Notes: a model not told the origin generated them from the sequence alone. Positions 1 through 11,504 are shown, counted from the first letter of the stretch. The stretch: 64,000 nucleotides of DNA from Sorex araneus (GCF_027595985.1 NC_073302.1:407008503-407072502); one strand, 5' to 3'. Numbers and translations: made by a program.

Positions 1-815
1 CCAAAAAGAATTAGTAGGAACCTGTAGATTAACCAGTTAGAAACGGCTAAATTGCCTTCATTCCATTCTTTTGGCAAATCACCAAAATCCTAAACTTTTT
101 CAAATACCACCTCTGAAAACAGGTCTGAAAGTGGAAAGAGAATGAAACTGGAGGAAATGAAGAAAAAAAAAATCCCCATTTGATCCCTAAATGATAGCCT
201 GTGGGTCTCGGTTCAAATTTCCAGTTTCTTTGGGCAGGAATCAATTTATGCCTTCTAGCATAAAGACTGAAATACTTGTGGTTTTTAATCTTCCCCAATG
301 TAAAGAAAGATGTGATTGTTATTTAGACAACTTTTTAATCCCTGTTGACTAACATATCTACTTTAGCAGCAGTCTGGGAGCAGCAGCAATGCCTGAAAGC
401 TAATAGAGTTTCTATGAAGTAAGTTCCTTTACATTCTCATTACTCAAGAAACGGAGCAAAAGGAGTATCAACAATCAACCACCAATATGGTGCCAGAGGG
501 TTAAATCCAAGTCTGGGAAAAATAACTCCAAGGAAACAGGAAAGGTTTATGGTAACACTTGCTTCAGTTTGCCTTTAAGAATCTTCGTAGAGGGGCCGGA
601 GCAATAGCACAGCGTGTAGGGCGTTCGCCTTGCACGCGGCCGACCCGGGTTCGATCCCCGGCATCCCATATGGTCCCCCAAGAACCGCCAGGAGTAATTC
701 CTGAGTGCAAAGCCAGGAGTAACCCCTGAGCATCGCTGGGTGTGACCCAAAAAGCAAAAAAAAAAAAAAAAAGAATCTTCGTAGGAAAAAAAAGCCACAC
801 AGAGTGTTTACTTAC
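1..815 (-). other. LAMB1: LAMB1 intron 7 (5' part)
   Basis: Single-copy intron sequence fills about 1-576, without a recognisable element; one form A SINE follows, then 30 bases to the exon 7 donor. No further LAMB1 exon is visible here. Confidence 0.8.
592..770 (+). mobile_element. SINE, form A (SOR-type), young
   Basis: A full-length tRNA-derived SINE. The head carries pol III box A-like (tagcacagcg-gtaggg) and box B-like (gggttcgatcccc) sequence; the body runs through catatggtcccc and gagtaacccc to a poly(A) tail. A perfect 14-bp TSD (aagaatcttcgtag) lies at 577-590 and 771-784. The perfect TSD and clean tail indicate a recent insertion. It is antisense to LAMB1. Confidence 0.93.
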
Positions 816-1018
816 CATCCCTTCGACTTCTTCATCGAATCCATGCACAGGGGCGCACTCACTAGCATGGCCATAGCAGAAGCAATTTCCTCGCACTACC
901 ATATCATAAACCGCATAATAGTACTTCTCTCTGATTTCCATTCTGGAATCCAAGAGGTTGTCTCCCAGAGTATGCAGTTTCACAAACTTGATTCTCAGGT
1001 TGGTAATTTTTAGGAGAT
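816..1018 (-). CDS. LAMB1: LAMB1 coding exon 7: end of LN domain, start of LE1
   Basis: The exon encodes the rest of Asn228 and residues 229-295. The LN domain ends near [13 protein letters not shown], and the first laminin EGF-like module opens with [10 protein letters not shown] at residue 273. It ends at Met295 (EEVEGM) with the donor ATG|gtaagt, a perfect consensus. The family module continues in the next exon, outside the window. His replaces the Asp of human and mouse in the motif APVDG. A fresh SINE starts about 30 bases past the donor, in intron 7. Confidence 0.97.
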
Positions 1019-1323
1019 CTAGAGATATCACCAGGAAGATGAAAAGTCTGATTAAATAGGCAAAATTTCCTTTGTCATTATAGCACATCATTTCTCTTAG
1101 GAAAGACTTGACAAATGAGAATGCTTTCCCGGATGTTTACCCCTCTTGTATGACGTGACCTACCTCTAACATTTAATGCAATGTGACAGTCCCTGGAAGA
1201 AAAGTTCCTCCTACCTTTGTATCAGTTTAATAAAAATGTCAACTTTGTACTTTCTGCACACAGAATGACATTTTAGGAAGAAATTTAACAGCTGAGAAAC
1301 TTAATCTATTTGAATAAAAATAA

Positions 1324-1491
1324 GGGGGACTGTGGAGAGATAGTACAGTGGGGAAGGCTCTTTCTCACTACCCAGTCAACCCAGCTTTGATTCCAGCACT
1401 TCATATGGTCCCTCAAGACCTGCAAGGAGTGATCCATGAGTACAGAGCTAGAAATAATCACTGAGCATAGCTGAATATGGCTTAAAACCAA
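1324..1491 (+). mobile_element. SINE, form A, decayed
   Basis: Recognisable head (gagagatagtacagtggg) and body (catatggtccctcaag ... gagcatagctg) with many substitutions. The tail has turned into or seeded the GA-rich repeat that follows. Confidence 0.7.
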
Positions 1492-1494
1492 AAG

Positions 1495-1554
1495 AGGGAA
1501 GAGGGAGAGAGGGAGAGATGGAGAGAGAGAGAGAGAGAAAGAGAGAAAGAGGAA

Positions 1555-1602
<48 letters not shown>
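1495..1602. repeat. (GA)n simple repeat
   Basis: Imperfect GA/GGGAGA repeat of about 108 bp with a long pure GA tract at its right end. It produces long Ser-Leu open frames on the minus strand that are not genes. Confidence 0.95.
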
Positions 1603-1605
<3 letters not shown>

Positions 1606-1785
1606 TGTTGCATGCCTGCCGGCACCCACTAGCACAGAGAAATCTAAACCAATGCAGTCCCATCTGCTTTTCATAACAATGCATGTCAGTCTCAACATCA
1701 GAAAATTTTGATTCAGGTGGGAAGGTAGAAAAGGGTTTATCAAAGTTCTCCTAATTTCATTATTATGATAAAATAATTAGAAATA

Positions 1786-1965
1786 CTTTTTTTTTTTTTT
1801 GCTTTTTTTGGGTCACACCTGGCGATGCTCAGGGTTTACTCCTGTCTTTGCACTCAGGAATCACTACTGGCAGTGCTCAGGGGACAATATGGGATGCTGG
1901 GAATGAACCCAGGTCGACCGCATGCAAGGCAAACACCCTACCCACTGTGCTATTGCTCCAGCCCC
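1786..1965 (-). mobile_element. SINE, form A
   Basis: Reverse copy: poly(T), tgggtcacacctggcgatgc, through to tattgctccagcccc. A short TSD agaaata(c/t)t flanks it. It has moderate divergence. Confidence 0.9.
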
Positions 1966-3556
1966 AGAAATATTCATTTATGTGCACATATTTTTTGAAG
2001 AGGAAAATGCTGTTTGAAATTCCCCCTATTTAGATGAGATCCAATGTACTAAAATAGATGTCACACTCTATTACTCTACAGAATAACCATAACTCAGTAA
2101 GATTATGACTCAAGCAAGTTGTTAGGAAACATCTTGAGCTGCAACTCTTTGTCTTACTTTATAATATCACTTTCCAATATAATTGGTAGCACCAGGATAG
2201 AAGATATTAGGATGCTGGAGAAAAATTAATTTTTCCCCATTATAAGGTATTTAGCGCTCAACTTCTATTGCCATTATCTTTTCTCCTTTTCCCCCAGGTC
2301 ACCTAAGACACATGCTTATTAGGGAAGCTGGGCAATGGATTACATTCTCAGTAACTTGATAAACCAAGAGCCAGTCAACCTTCTCCGCCTGTGTTTGCAT
2401 TAATTACTAGGCTGCTCTTTCTGAAGCGGACCTCGAAAGATTGATTAGTGCATCTGCCCTCTCATTTAGTTCTGTAGCCTTTAATTGCTCCTTAGCTTAA
2501 CTCTAATTTCTGCTGACGCATTCTTATCATTTACACCAAGGGACAAGAGTATTGGCCCAGTGTAACAGTTACCTCCAAAGCCCGAATCCAACTTAAATAC
2601 TTATAATACATGCATAACTTACAACAAAGACCTTAGAAATAGTTGGTTGAAAGAGAAAATCCATGCATTAAACTTAGGCTCTTTTATAAAATCCAAAACT
2701 AAACAGAGGAACCGTGGTACTACTGAGCTGAATGGAATCTGTGAATGCCAACATTTCCTCCTGCACAAATGTTCCTGCATAGAATGAGCACAAGCGCCTA
2801 TTGACAAGAGGCCAAACAACGAACTTGAAGAGCAGCTGGAGTATTTAGAAACCCTTGAACTGATCTTTGTGGAGGCCCTCAGAAGAGCAAATAGGCTCCT
2901 CTGCTCTCCTCTGCTGCTCTGAACAACCAGCAAGCCTCCGACTGACTGACTGCTGTTCCAAGAGGCAAAAATCACTTCTGAAGTGAGTCTTGAGGTGGCA
3001 ACAATGGCAACAACTAAAGAGGAGATAGTTTTCTGGATCGTAAGTGTCTCGAAAGCAGGCAGAGCCAAAAATGCATGCTTCTCTTATGCAAAAAATACTT
3101 TTCCTGATGACACTTAACAGTCAGAGTTGAGAATTCTCCAACACCTATACATTTCACCTAGAAAGGGAGAGGATTGTTGAGTTCTTTCAGGGACCGAGGA
3201 GGCATCACACCATTGCAGAGCTCTGTAGCTCAGAGCTTAATGTGTCATTAAATATTTGGTTTACAATAGGATGAATGAGTATACTGTAGGCCAGAGACAA
3301 TCTGGGCCACATGGAAAATAAATTTAAGGGCGGAAACAGCACTTTTCCGGCAATGACCCCTGGATGTCTTCCATTCTACCCTTCTATGCTTCAAGCTGGG
3401 AAGTTCGTGGGACCTACATTTACAAATACGGCTGCGCACAGCTGGGAAAGATCACCAAGAATCAGCCCTGCTTCTGCTCAACTGCCTGCATGTCGCAGGA
3501 GAGAGTGTCCAGGAACCAGATCCACACAGACTTAAGTCCCAGCGGACAGAAACAAC

Positions 3557-4005
3557 ATTAAAAGTGCCATGACAGCAGCTTTCGTTTATCAAATACTTCC
3601 GGGAATTTTTATATACATTGACTCATTTCTTTCCATAATAATCCAAAGGTCAGGATTACTTCACTTCTTTCTATAATAACCCAAAGGTCAGTATCACTAC
3701 CTCTGGGGGCTGGAGCGATAGGACAGCAGATAGAGTGCTTGCCTTGCATGCAGCCGACCTGGGTTCAATCCCCAGCATCCCATATGGTCCCTTGAACACC
3801 ACTAGTAGTAATTTCTGAGTTCATAGCCAAAAGTAACCCCTGAGTTTCTCCAGGTGTGCCACCCCAAAACCAAACAAAAAATATTACTACCTCTGTTCAG
3901 AGATGAACAGAGGCAAAAAGAGAAAAATTCTGAGTAAATAATTTGCTCACAGTCATACAGCTACTACATGCTGCAACTGAGTCTTAAACCCAGATCTAAT
4001 CCCAA
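3557..4005 (+). repeat. MIR-like ancient SINE, interrupted
   Basis: The two ends resemble the mammalian MIR core: tattactacctctgttcagagatgaacagaggc, then tttgctcacagtcatacagc and acccagatct at the right. A form A SINE at 3706-3881 interrupts it. A 38-bp unit is tandemly duplicated inside at 3623-3660 and 3661-3698. Confidence 0.55.
3706..3881 (+). mobile_element. SINE, form A
   Basis: Full-length copy inserted in the MIR-like repeat, with a 14-bp TSD (tatcactacctctg at 3692 and tattactacctctg at 3882, one mismatch). It begins gggctggagcgatag. Confidence 0.9.
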
Positions 4006-4774
4006 AGCTTATTCTTTTTCATTGCTGTATATCCTGCCTCTCAAGATCTAAATATAATCTGTAATAACAGAAGCACAGTTATTGAATGCTGCAAAGCAAT
4101 CTGAATTGTAATTTCTAATACCAGGGCTCTAGATCTGACTGACAGTTAAAAAGCCGTATCTCATCGTAAACGTTATTCCAACTCTCACCATACTGAGAGT
4201 ATTGAGCCCAACTGAGACTTCTGACTTTCTCCCAATACTTCTATTCTCATATTTTGACAATACAAGCCCTAGTCGAGAATTTCAGAGAGTGCGTGTCACC
4301 TAGCTAGAGACATATCTCCTGCAGCAGTGATTTTAACTGAAAAGAGATAAACAGAGTAATCTAACAATTCTGTTTCTTGTCCTTCATTTTCTTCCTTCCC
4401 AACTCTGGGACAAGGTCTCGGTGGTATTGATCCACTCTTTGTGAATAAAGACTATAAGGCAGAAGGAAACTGGAACCCCCAGGGATGAGACTCAGGATGC
4501 CAAATTTACAAGTAAAAGCACAAGATACTCAGTTAAATATGAATTCAAGAAAAAGTCATTTTTTTAGTTAAGAACATCCAAAATCACCAAGATCATAGTA
4601 ATACTAACCATACATAGAGAAGATATACGGGTACTAGTCACAAGTATTACATGAAATAGAGTTAAATTAAAAAAAAAAATCAGCTGCTAACCTGCAGTTG
4701 AAATGTATTTATCCGATGAATCTACCTCTGGCAACTGAAATTTCTTGGGGAGATTTTGTAAGAGAAATAGATTT

Positions 4775-4950
4775 CTTTCTTTTTTGATTTTTGGGTCACA
4801 CCTGATGTTGCTCAGGGCTTACTCCTTGGCTCTGCACTCAGGGATCAATCTTGGTGGGGTTCAGGAGACTATCTGGGGTTCTGGGGATTGAAGCCAGGTC
4901 AGCCTGGTGCAAGGTAAGTGCCCTATCTGCTCTACTATTTCTATTGCCCA
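4775..4950 (-). mobile_element. SINE, form A, diverged
   Basis: Reverse copy from tgggtcacacctgatgttgc to tactatttctattgccc, with scattered substitutions and a short T-rich tail. Confidence 0.85.
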
Positions 4951-5010
4951 AAAGATACATTTCTATTTTATTTGCATCACTATATTGGAGGACACTTTGT
5001 TACAATAATC

Positions 5011-5259
5011 ACTGTAGCGCTGTCATCCTGTTGCTCATTGATTTGCTCCTGCAGGCACCAGTAACTGTAAACTGCCTCCATTGTGAGACTTGTTGTTACT
5101 GTCTTTGGAATATTGAATAGCCAAGGGTAGCTTGCCAAGGCTCTGCTGTACAGGCGGGATACTCTCGCTAGTTGGCTGAGTTCTACCGAGAGGGGCGGAG
5201 GAATCGAACCCGGGCTGGCTACGTGCAAGGCAAACACCCTACCCGCTGTGCTCCAGCCC
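5011..5259 (-). mobile_element. SINE, form B
   Basis: Form B shares the tRNA-like head with form A but has its own body (in sense: gagagcccggcaagctacc, ccaaaaacagtaacaacaag, cgctcgagcaaatcgatgag) and ends in GACAGT-type repeats, not poly(A). This reverse copy has a 13-bp TSD, ttgttaca(a/g)taat, at 4998-5010 and 5260-5272. Confidence 0.88.
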
Positions 5260-5545
5260 TTGTTACAGTAATATGAATATAATTAAGCATTGTGATCAAC
5301 ATGCTTTTTGATCATGAGTGTAATCATGATTGTGATCACATAATTGTTTGACTTTCATAAAGACACAAATCTTTTATCCTTTCAATATGTTCCCCATCAG
5401 TGATGACTTGAACTACTGCTGATTTCAAGAGCTTCTAGTGGAGTACTGCACAGCAAAGGTAGAAATGAAGAGGGCAGAATATTTAGATTTTGGGTAGCAT
5501 GCCTCAGGTATTTCCACCAAAGCTTATATTTGGAAACAAGCTTAC

Positions 5546-5609
5546 TCTGTATCCTTGGACTGTAAGGATCTTCAATTTTGAAGGCAGGATCTAGAGCACG
5601 AAATATCAC
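5546..5609 (-). CDS. LAMB1: LAMB1 coding exon 6: LN domain
   Basis: A 64-nt exon encoding residues 207-227 (VIFRALDPAFKIEDPYSPRI and Gln) plus the first base of Asn228. The donor is placed one base after CAG (CAGA|gtaagc), because only this position completes the Asn codon with exon 7. The acceptor is ctcttctag. Confidence 0.96.
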
Positions 5610-5695
5610 CTAGAAGAGAAGAGTAATTGGCATTTTTGCATCGATCAAAAAGTAGATTTGCGAATAGAACGTAAAATTAAAAAATGGAAATATAC
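5610..5695 (-). other. LAMB1: LAMB1 intron 5, 86 bp
   Basis: A very short intron with gtatat at the donor and a pyrimidine-rich tract ending ctcttctag at the acceptor; it contains no repeat. It is close to the lower size limit for mammalian introns, which fits splicing by intron definition. Confidence 0.9.
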
Positions 5696-5884
5696 CTCTC
5701 CTTCTGTTGAGGGCTCAATGTCCGAGTATCGGGAGTCACAAATTATATCATCAACTTTTTTCATAGGCCCAGTTGAAATGCCTGGAAATGAGCTCTCGCA
5801 ATCATAGGCAAAATATCTGTACACACCCCAGGTGGTCCCAAAGTCGGATGATCTTTCAATCAGCATAGCTGCTGGACGGAATGT
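5696..5884 (-). CDS. LAMB1: LAMB1 coding exon 5: LN domain
   Basis: The exon encodes residues 144-206 in phase 0 at both ends. It begins [20 protein letters not shown], includes [11 protein letters not shown], and ends [10 protein letters not shown]. The acceptor follows a long pyrimidine run (ctgcctgcag); the donor is GAG|gtatat. Only 86 bp of intron separate it from exon 6. Glu-Ser-Ser matches mouse rather than human Glu-Ala-Ser. Confidence 0.97.
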
Positions 5885-6384
5885 CTGCAGGCAGGGAGAA
5901 AAGGCTCATTTGATATTTCCTATTGGTAACACAAGGGTTTTTTTCCCCTTTTAATTTAAAATAAAATATCCATCAACTCTAGATCACAAACCCTGACTAC
6001 ATGTGGCTGGTATTTCAAACGAGCCTGGCTTTCAAATACTTTCCTGCTGTTCCATGACAAAGTTTCCAGTTATGAATTTTATACTTTCTCTTGTCCTACC
6101 AGAGATTATAAACTGTTTTCCATTAGAAGCCAATTATAAACACACTCTAACAGTTAACATATTTTGATTTAGTCATTATGCCCATCATATATAACCATCA
6201 ATTTTTGATTGATTCCTTCACTGGTTCATTTAATTATTTAATAGATACATGTAATGGCTGTAGATGTTCCAGTGAAGTAAGGACATAGCCTTAAATCATT
6301 TACAGTATAGTAGATCGAATAACAAGTAGAATCACAAGTGTGTTTCGGAAAAATGAAGAGGAAAGAATTCCCAAGGAATTTGGG

Positions 6385-6890
6385 GAATTCTGTAATTCCA
6401 CTTTTGGTATATATACTCCAGAGAACTGGAATCAGGAACATCTGGTACATGAATGTTTATAGTGGTTTTATTCATGAAAGCCAAAAAGTGGAAACTACCC
6501 AAGTGTCTATCAACGGATGAATGTATAAACAAAATGTAGATTTACAATGGGTTATTATTCACAATAGCGCAAAAAAGTAATAAAGTTGTAATATTTTCCA
6601 CAAGATGAACCTGAACATTATACTAAGTGAAATACACCAGGTACAAAAGGAAAAATACTGTATGTTCTGCTTAAGTGAAACATCTCATATGTCTTTTACA
6701 TTTACAGAAAGTTTATCAGAAATTACCAGGGACTGGGGGAAAAGGATAGTAAGTTGGTGTTTAAAGGGCACTGAGTTTTTGTCAGGGGTGACAAAAAAGT
6801 TGTGGGAATAGATGGTGGCAATGGTTGCAAATGTCATGAACATACCTAAGTGGCCTGCATGCTAAAAAAGTTAAAATGACTAAATGTATT
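6385..6890 (+). mobile_element. Ancient L1 (LINE-1) 3' fragment
   Basis: Sense L1 ORF2-end sequence with many substitutions and gaps: the block around gaatgtttatagtggttttattcatgaaagcc and cccaagtgtctatcaacggatgaatg, then ccagggactgggggaaa in the 3' region. It resembles old mammalian L1M subfamilies and has no intact frame. Confidence 0.75.
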
Positions 6891-6922
6891 ATAAATATTT
6901 TTTACCACATACACAAAAAATG

Positions 6923-7178
6923 GGCTGGGGCCATAGCACTGCGGTAGGGCATTCGCCTTTCATGAGACTGACCCATGTTCGATTCCTCTGCTCCTCTCAG
7001 AGAGCCCGGCAAGCTACCGAGAGTATCGCGCCCGCATGGCTGAGCCTGGCAAGCTACCCGTGGTGTATTGGGTATGCCAAAAACAGTAACAGTAAGTCTC
7101 ACAATAAGAGACTTTACTGGTGCCCGCTCGAACAAATCGATAAGCAACGGGATGACAGTGACAGTGATAGTGACAGTG
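6923..7178 (+). mobile_element. SINE, form B, full length
   Basis: Forward copy, from gctggggccatagcactgcgg to a tail of GACAGTGACAGTGATAGTGA. A 10-bp TSD, acaaaaaatg, lies at 6913-6922 and 7179-7188, placing the element end in the GACAGT tract. Confidence 0.9.
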
Positions 7179-7327
7179 ACAAAAAATGAGAAATGCCTCA
7201 CAGAGGAGACAGCAGCAAACCAACTCCTCTAAAATGGTGTTTTTCATTTATTGATTCACCTATGCTATGAGAAGCAAATTCAGGTCTCACCTAATAATTG
7301 TTAATGATTATAAATGTACTCCAAATA

Positions 7328-7530
7328 GGGGCCAGAGTAATAGAAGAGCGAATAGAGTACTTGTCATGCATGCATTTGACCTGGGTTTAATCCCTGGCAT
7401 CCTATATGGTCCCCCGAACATTGCCATGGGTAATTCCTGAGTGCAGAGCCAGGAGTAACCCCTGAGTATCACCTGGTGTGCCTACACCTTCTCCCCACAA
7501 AAAAACAAAAAAACCAACTAAAAACAAAAA
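7328..7530 (+). mobile_element. SINE, form A
   Basis: Forward copy with an A-rich (C-interrupted) tail. An 18-bp imperfect TSD starts ataaatgtact at 7310 and at 7531. Confidence 0.88.
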
Positions 7531-8237
7531 ATAAATGTACTTAAAATATAAATAAATAAATAAATGGTGATTTATTTAGCGGGGAAGGAGACCATGGACT
7601 CATTTGATGTTTCCTATTGGCTAAGGGATAAGTTAGTATGTAATTTGAAAGAAACAATGAAAGATAAAAATTACAGAAAGAAAAAAGAAATCAGATTCTA
7701 TTTTTAAAAAACAACCATTGCAACATTACTGAAGAGGTAAGGCGGAGGATGGTCGGACACAAGAGTCCACAGAACTAAGTGACAGAAAAATGAAGGTTCT
7801 CACTCAAACAAGATGATCGTTTTCACTTGGCCAAGTAAAACCTGGATGAAGAGAAAGGGACGGAATTCACTGCTCTGACCAACTGCATGAAATGAATGAA
7901 ACTGCAGCTGAGCTTAAGTAGCAGGGGAGGGGAGAATTGTGCAAATAATGACCAAAACGAAGAAGAGAGGTGAAAGCATTTGGTCTTGGACGAGATGCAT
8001 GTGACGCTGCACGTGGAGACACGTCTGGATAAAGAGAAACAGTATTTTGGTGCACAGTTGGGAGAGTGAGCTTGAGACATGACTTGGGAGAAATGCGCGC
8101 ACCCAATATCTGAAATCTCCAAGTAGATACCTCCTCCCCCAAAACTAAAGTGCAAAGAACAAGATAACAAAGTCAAGCTCAGTGCTCTAAGAAAACTCAC
8201 CAACAGGGAACCGAGGGGTCACTTAAACTTTTTCTGA

Positions 8238-8299
8238 GACGTTACTGATGCCCGCTTGAGCAAATCGATGGGCAACAGGATGACAGTGATACAGTGATA
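8238..8299 (+). mobile_element. SINE form B, 3' fragment
   Basis: Only the last 60 bases of form B are present: gacgttactgatgcccgctt, gagcaaatcgatgggcaac, then GACAGTGATACAGTGA. It is a 5'-truncated copy. Confidence 0.75.
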
Positions 8300-8464
8300 T
8301 CTTTTTGCCCAAGAAATCGTTATGCAACCCCAGTTATATGAATCAAACATTTATGGATAATAAATCATGCATTTATTTTAAAATAAATTTTTCATAAGCC
8401 CCACTTTTAGTTACACTCAGACCTCATGTAGAGTCGTGACCCAAAGAGTTTAGGAAGCAATTGG

Positions 8465-8712
8465 GTACTGTATTGCAAACCGTCATGCCCAAAAGCAGAG
8501 GGAGAGTATGGGGGAAACTCTTCCATAGAGGCATGGGGAGGGCTGGGATGCAGGGAAAATACTGGGGACATTAGTGGTGAAAAATGTGCAGTGGTGGAGG
8601 GATGGGTATTCGATCATTGTATGACGGAAACTCAAACATGAAAGCTTTGTTACTGTATCTCACTGTGATTCAATTAATTTTTTTAATTTTAAAAATAAAA
8701 TTAAAAAAAATA
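8465..8712 (+). mobile_element. L1 3' UTR fragment
   Basis: The lineage L1 3' end: ccatagaggcatggggaggg, tggtggagggatgggtattc, a run to actgtatctcactgtgattc and an A-rich tail. The same tail recurs at 52.4 kb behind L1 ORF2, which identifies it. Confidence 0.78.
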
Positions 8713-8884
8713 ATAAACTAAGTATATTTATCACCATCCCCCCCAAAAAAAAAAAACAACCACCAGTGTACATTTCTCATGTGACAATATATGGAGACAG
8801 GGTTTTTCAAGGGGTAACTAAAACTAAATGAGGATAGTAGAGTAGGCTGTAAGCCAGTCAGTCCTATAAAGACTAAGGTGTTCA

Positions 8885-9066
8885 GGCTGAAGTGATAGTA
8901 CAGTGGGTAGGGCATTTGCCTTGCATGTGGCCGACTTGGGTTCGATCCCCGGCATCCCATATGGTCCCCGAGCACTGCCAGGAGTAATTCCTGAGTGCAG
9001 AGCCAGGAGTAACCGCTGAGCATTGCTGGGTGTGACCCCCACCCCCCAAAAAAAAGAAAATAAATA
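8885..9066 (+). mobile_element. SINE, form A
   Basis: Forward copy with a ggtgttca repeat on both sides as TSD core; the tail starts after a C-rich run (cccccacccccc) and A-tract. Confidence 0.88.
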
Positions 9067-9289
9067 CTGGGGTGTTCACAAGAAGAAATTAGGACAGATA
9101 CCCCGAGAGGCAAGTCTACATGAAGACAAAGGGAGAAGGCAACCACCTACAAGGCAAGGAAAGGGAGCACTCGCAGACAAACCAAGGCCACTGACTTCAA
9201 TTTCTAGTTTCCAAATCTGTGGGAAAATACATCTCTGTTGTTGAAGTCACCTTGTTCATGTGCACAGCAGATGTAGCAAATGAATACAC

Positions 9290-9410
9290 CACCACAACAC
9301 ACTTGTGTAACTGATAAAGAAATTGAGATTCAGACACATTAACTCATTTGCTAACTCCAGGGAGAGCACAGATGAAAATCCAAGGTAATTAAGACAAAAC
9401 CCATCTTTCT
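9290..9410 (+). repeat. MIR-like fragment
   Basis: The pattern gataaagaaattgagattcagacac, then ttaactcatttgctaactcc, resembles the MIR core. Strongly diverged. Confidence 0.4.
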
Positions 9411-11124
9411 GTCTAACTGGCAAAAAGCACTGGGGAAGACTGAAACATGGGTATCAAGAGAGAAAAGAAGAAAAGAAATCTGGGCAATGGAGAGATGAAC
9501 CAGTGTTTTAGGAGGGTATTGTGAACCGGGTCAATTAGGAAATAAAAGACAAAGCAGAATGTACACCAAAAATGGGCAAAAGTTCCAATCACAGGAAAAG
9601 TGAATTTGGGGAAATGAAGTCATTACAAGAGATGAAAAAGCAAACCAAAGTCAGGCCAACCTGGCAACTGAACCATAATAAAAACATCATGTGTTAAAAC
9701 CAATGTTTGATAGAAATATGGGGTAGAAGCTAATGGTGAAAATCCAGTATAAATACAGCTCTCTTTCCACTTTCCTCAGTAATTTTTAGAGTCTATTTCA
9801 CTGATGGACAGAGATACAAAAAGAAGTGAAGGTCATGTTTTGACTGATCCTTTGACTTAGATACTTAGTCCTCGTTTTTTGTCTCAACAGAATATTAGAA
9901 AATCACACTATAATAAATTCTCAAAAGGATCAAAGAATCTACAATGTGTTTATGTTGGGAAACCCAATCACCATCTGAATCAGACTGGACTGCTGGTTGG
10001 TAACCATTTGGGAGTCTACTCTGATGTCTATGCCACGAGAATAAAGAGAAAAGGACCCACATGCAGTGTTGGCTGGGCTTCCTTCTCCCTCCCTTCTAGA
10101 AACTTCTGAGTCCCAATGGCTCACTGGCAAGTCATCCAATTTCCTGTGGACTTAAGAAGGTACTGTAACCGAGAGAGACACATTTACCTACAGAAAGGAA
10201 CCTTTCCCATGCTCTTTGCTCAGTGATCGACCTTCTCAGCTTCACATTTACTGCGCAGATGCTTCTGGATTTATACTAAATAAAGAAACTTTGGGTTTGG
10301 AAACATCTGACTATTTACAAAGGCATCCTGCTTATGTATTATATGGATTTTGCTGGCCTAAGAAAATCCAATCAACTGTGCATCAGCCATTTCTGTGGAA
10401 GTCATAGGAGAGGGTCATCTTTTTATCTACCTGTCCTTCTTCTTCACTTCTAGTAACAATATCATCACCTTCCTAGTTACTCAGCTGGACAGCTCAGTAA
10501 TCTTTGACTTACCCCTTCTCTTACCCTTCCATTGTTACAACTATTTTTTTCTTCCAGGTCCTGATTTAACCTTTTCCATCTAAAGGATATAAATGACTCT
10601 TAGAAATCAAAGGCCCCTCCTCTCAGCAATGACTCTTAAAGGCAGTAGCAGCAGTGGCCGAGGGTGATATTTTAATGAATATGGAGATATGTGTGACCCA
10701 GAAAAGCTTTCCAAGCAATACTTCCAGGAATCCTGGGTTGCAGGAGGAGAATCTCTTACATTAACGCAAATACTGTCTGACATTGACCTTCCATGAACAC
10801 TGACTCCAACAAGAGCCTGCAGCCTGATTTCTCCCCACAATGGTAATCCTTTCTGGGCTCCCATCCTAATATGCAGATCTCATTTTCTATCTACATGCCC
10901 TCCTACTTCCTAAACAATCCTCACTCCTCGGCAAGAAGTTAAGGGACTTCTCACTATAATCATATTTCCCTTCTCCTTTACCATCCCAAGATCCAGGAAG
11001 ACACAGAGTTAGGCCAGAGCAACCTAAATCAAACTGTCCCACCACAAAAACTTAGGTCTCAAACTGTTTCCTCTGTGAGGAATGGCTTTCCTTCCACCTC
11101 TTCTTACAGACCTCCCCCTCACTC

Positions 11125-11299
11125 TTTTTTTTTTTTTGCTTTTTTGGGTCACACCTGGAGATGCACAGGGGTTACTCCTGGCTTTGCACTCAAAAATCAC
11201 TCCTGGCAGTGCTCAGGGGACCACATGGGATGCTGGGAATTGAACCTGGGTCAGCCCCGTGCAAGGCAAACGCCCTACCCACTATGCTATCACTACAGC
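11125..11299 (-). mobile_element. SINE, form A
   Basis: Reverse copy starting with 13 Ts and gcttttttgggtcacacc. The surrounding cctcc...ctcactctt is repeated on both sides, an imperfect TSD. Confidence 0.9.
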
Positions 11300-11504
11300 C
11301 TCCCTCCTGCTCACTCTTGCCCCGGCCAAGGGCAGTCCCCAATCGTGCCTCTGGAAGCATCCTTCTTTGAACAGTTAGCACATTCTGGCAAGTCACTTGC
11401 ACTTTATTTCTCTTCTCTCTAGAAGAAAGCTCCATGGAGCTGTGATCATGCAAACTCTAACAGCCATGATAGGATAGTTACATGCAAACATAAAAAAACA
11501 AAAG

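Larger units (their letters stand above)
1019..5545 (-). other. LAMB1: LAMB1 intron 6
   Basis: Repeats occupy much of 1324-1965 and 3557-5259. The block 1966-3556 looks single-copy; within it 2380-2530 is dense in homeodomain-like ATTA/TAAT cores. Block 4010-4770 also shows nothing I can name. No LAMB1 exon is missing between exons 6 and 7, since the reading frame joins without a gap. Confidence 0.8.

Noticed and set aside
592..672. Possible tRNA genes at SINE heads
   Set aside because: The box A/B sequences are followed by SINE bodies and tails, and TSDs enclose the whole element; no stand-alone tRNA cloverleaf is evident.
1306..1743. Ser-Leu-rich minus-strand frames (also near 26127-26484, 54244-54565 and 62709-63101)
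   Set aside because: These are translations of GA, CT or GGAA simple repeats.
2619..3068. 149-codon minus-strand frame in LAMB1 intron 6
   Set aside because: LAMB1 exons 6 and 7 join in frame without it, and the translation resembles no protein I know.
3248..3561. Overlapping frames on both strands near 3300-3560
   Set aside because: No splice or domain support; composition matches the flanking intron.
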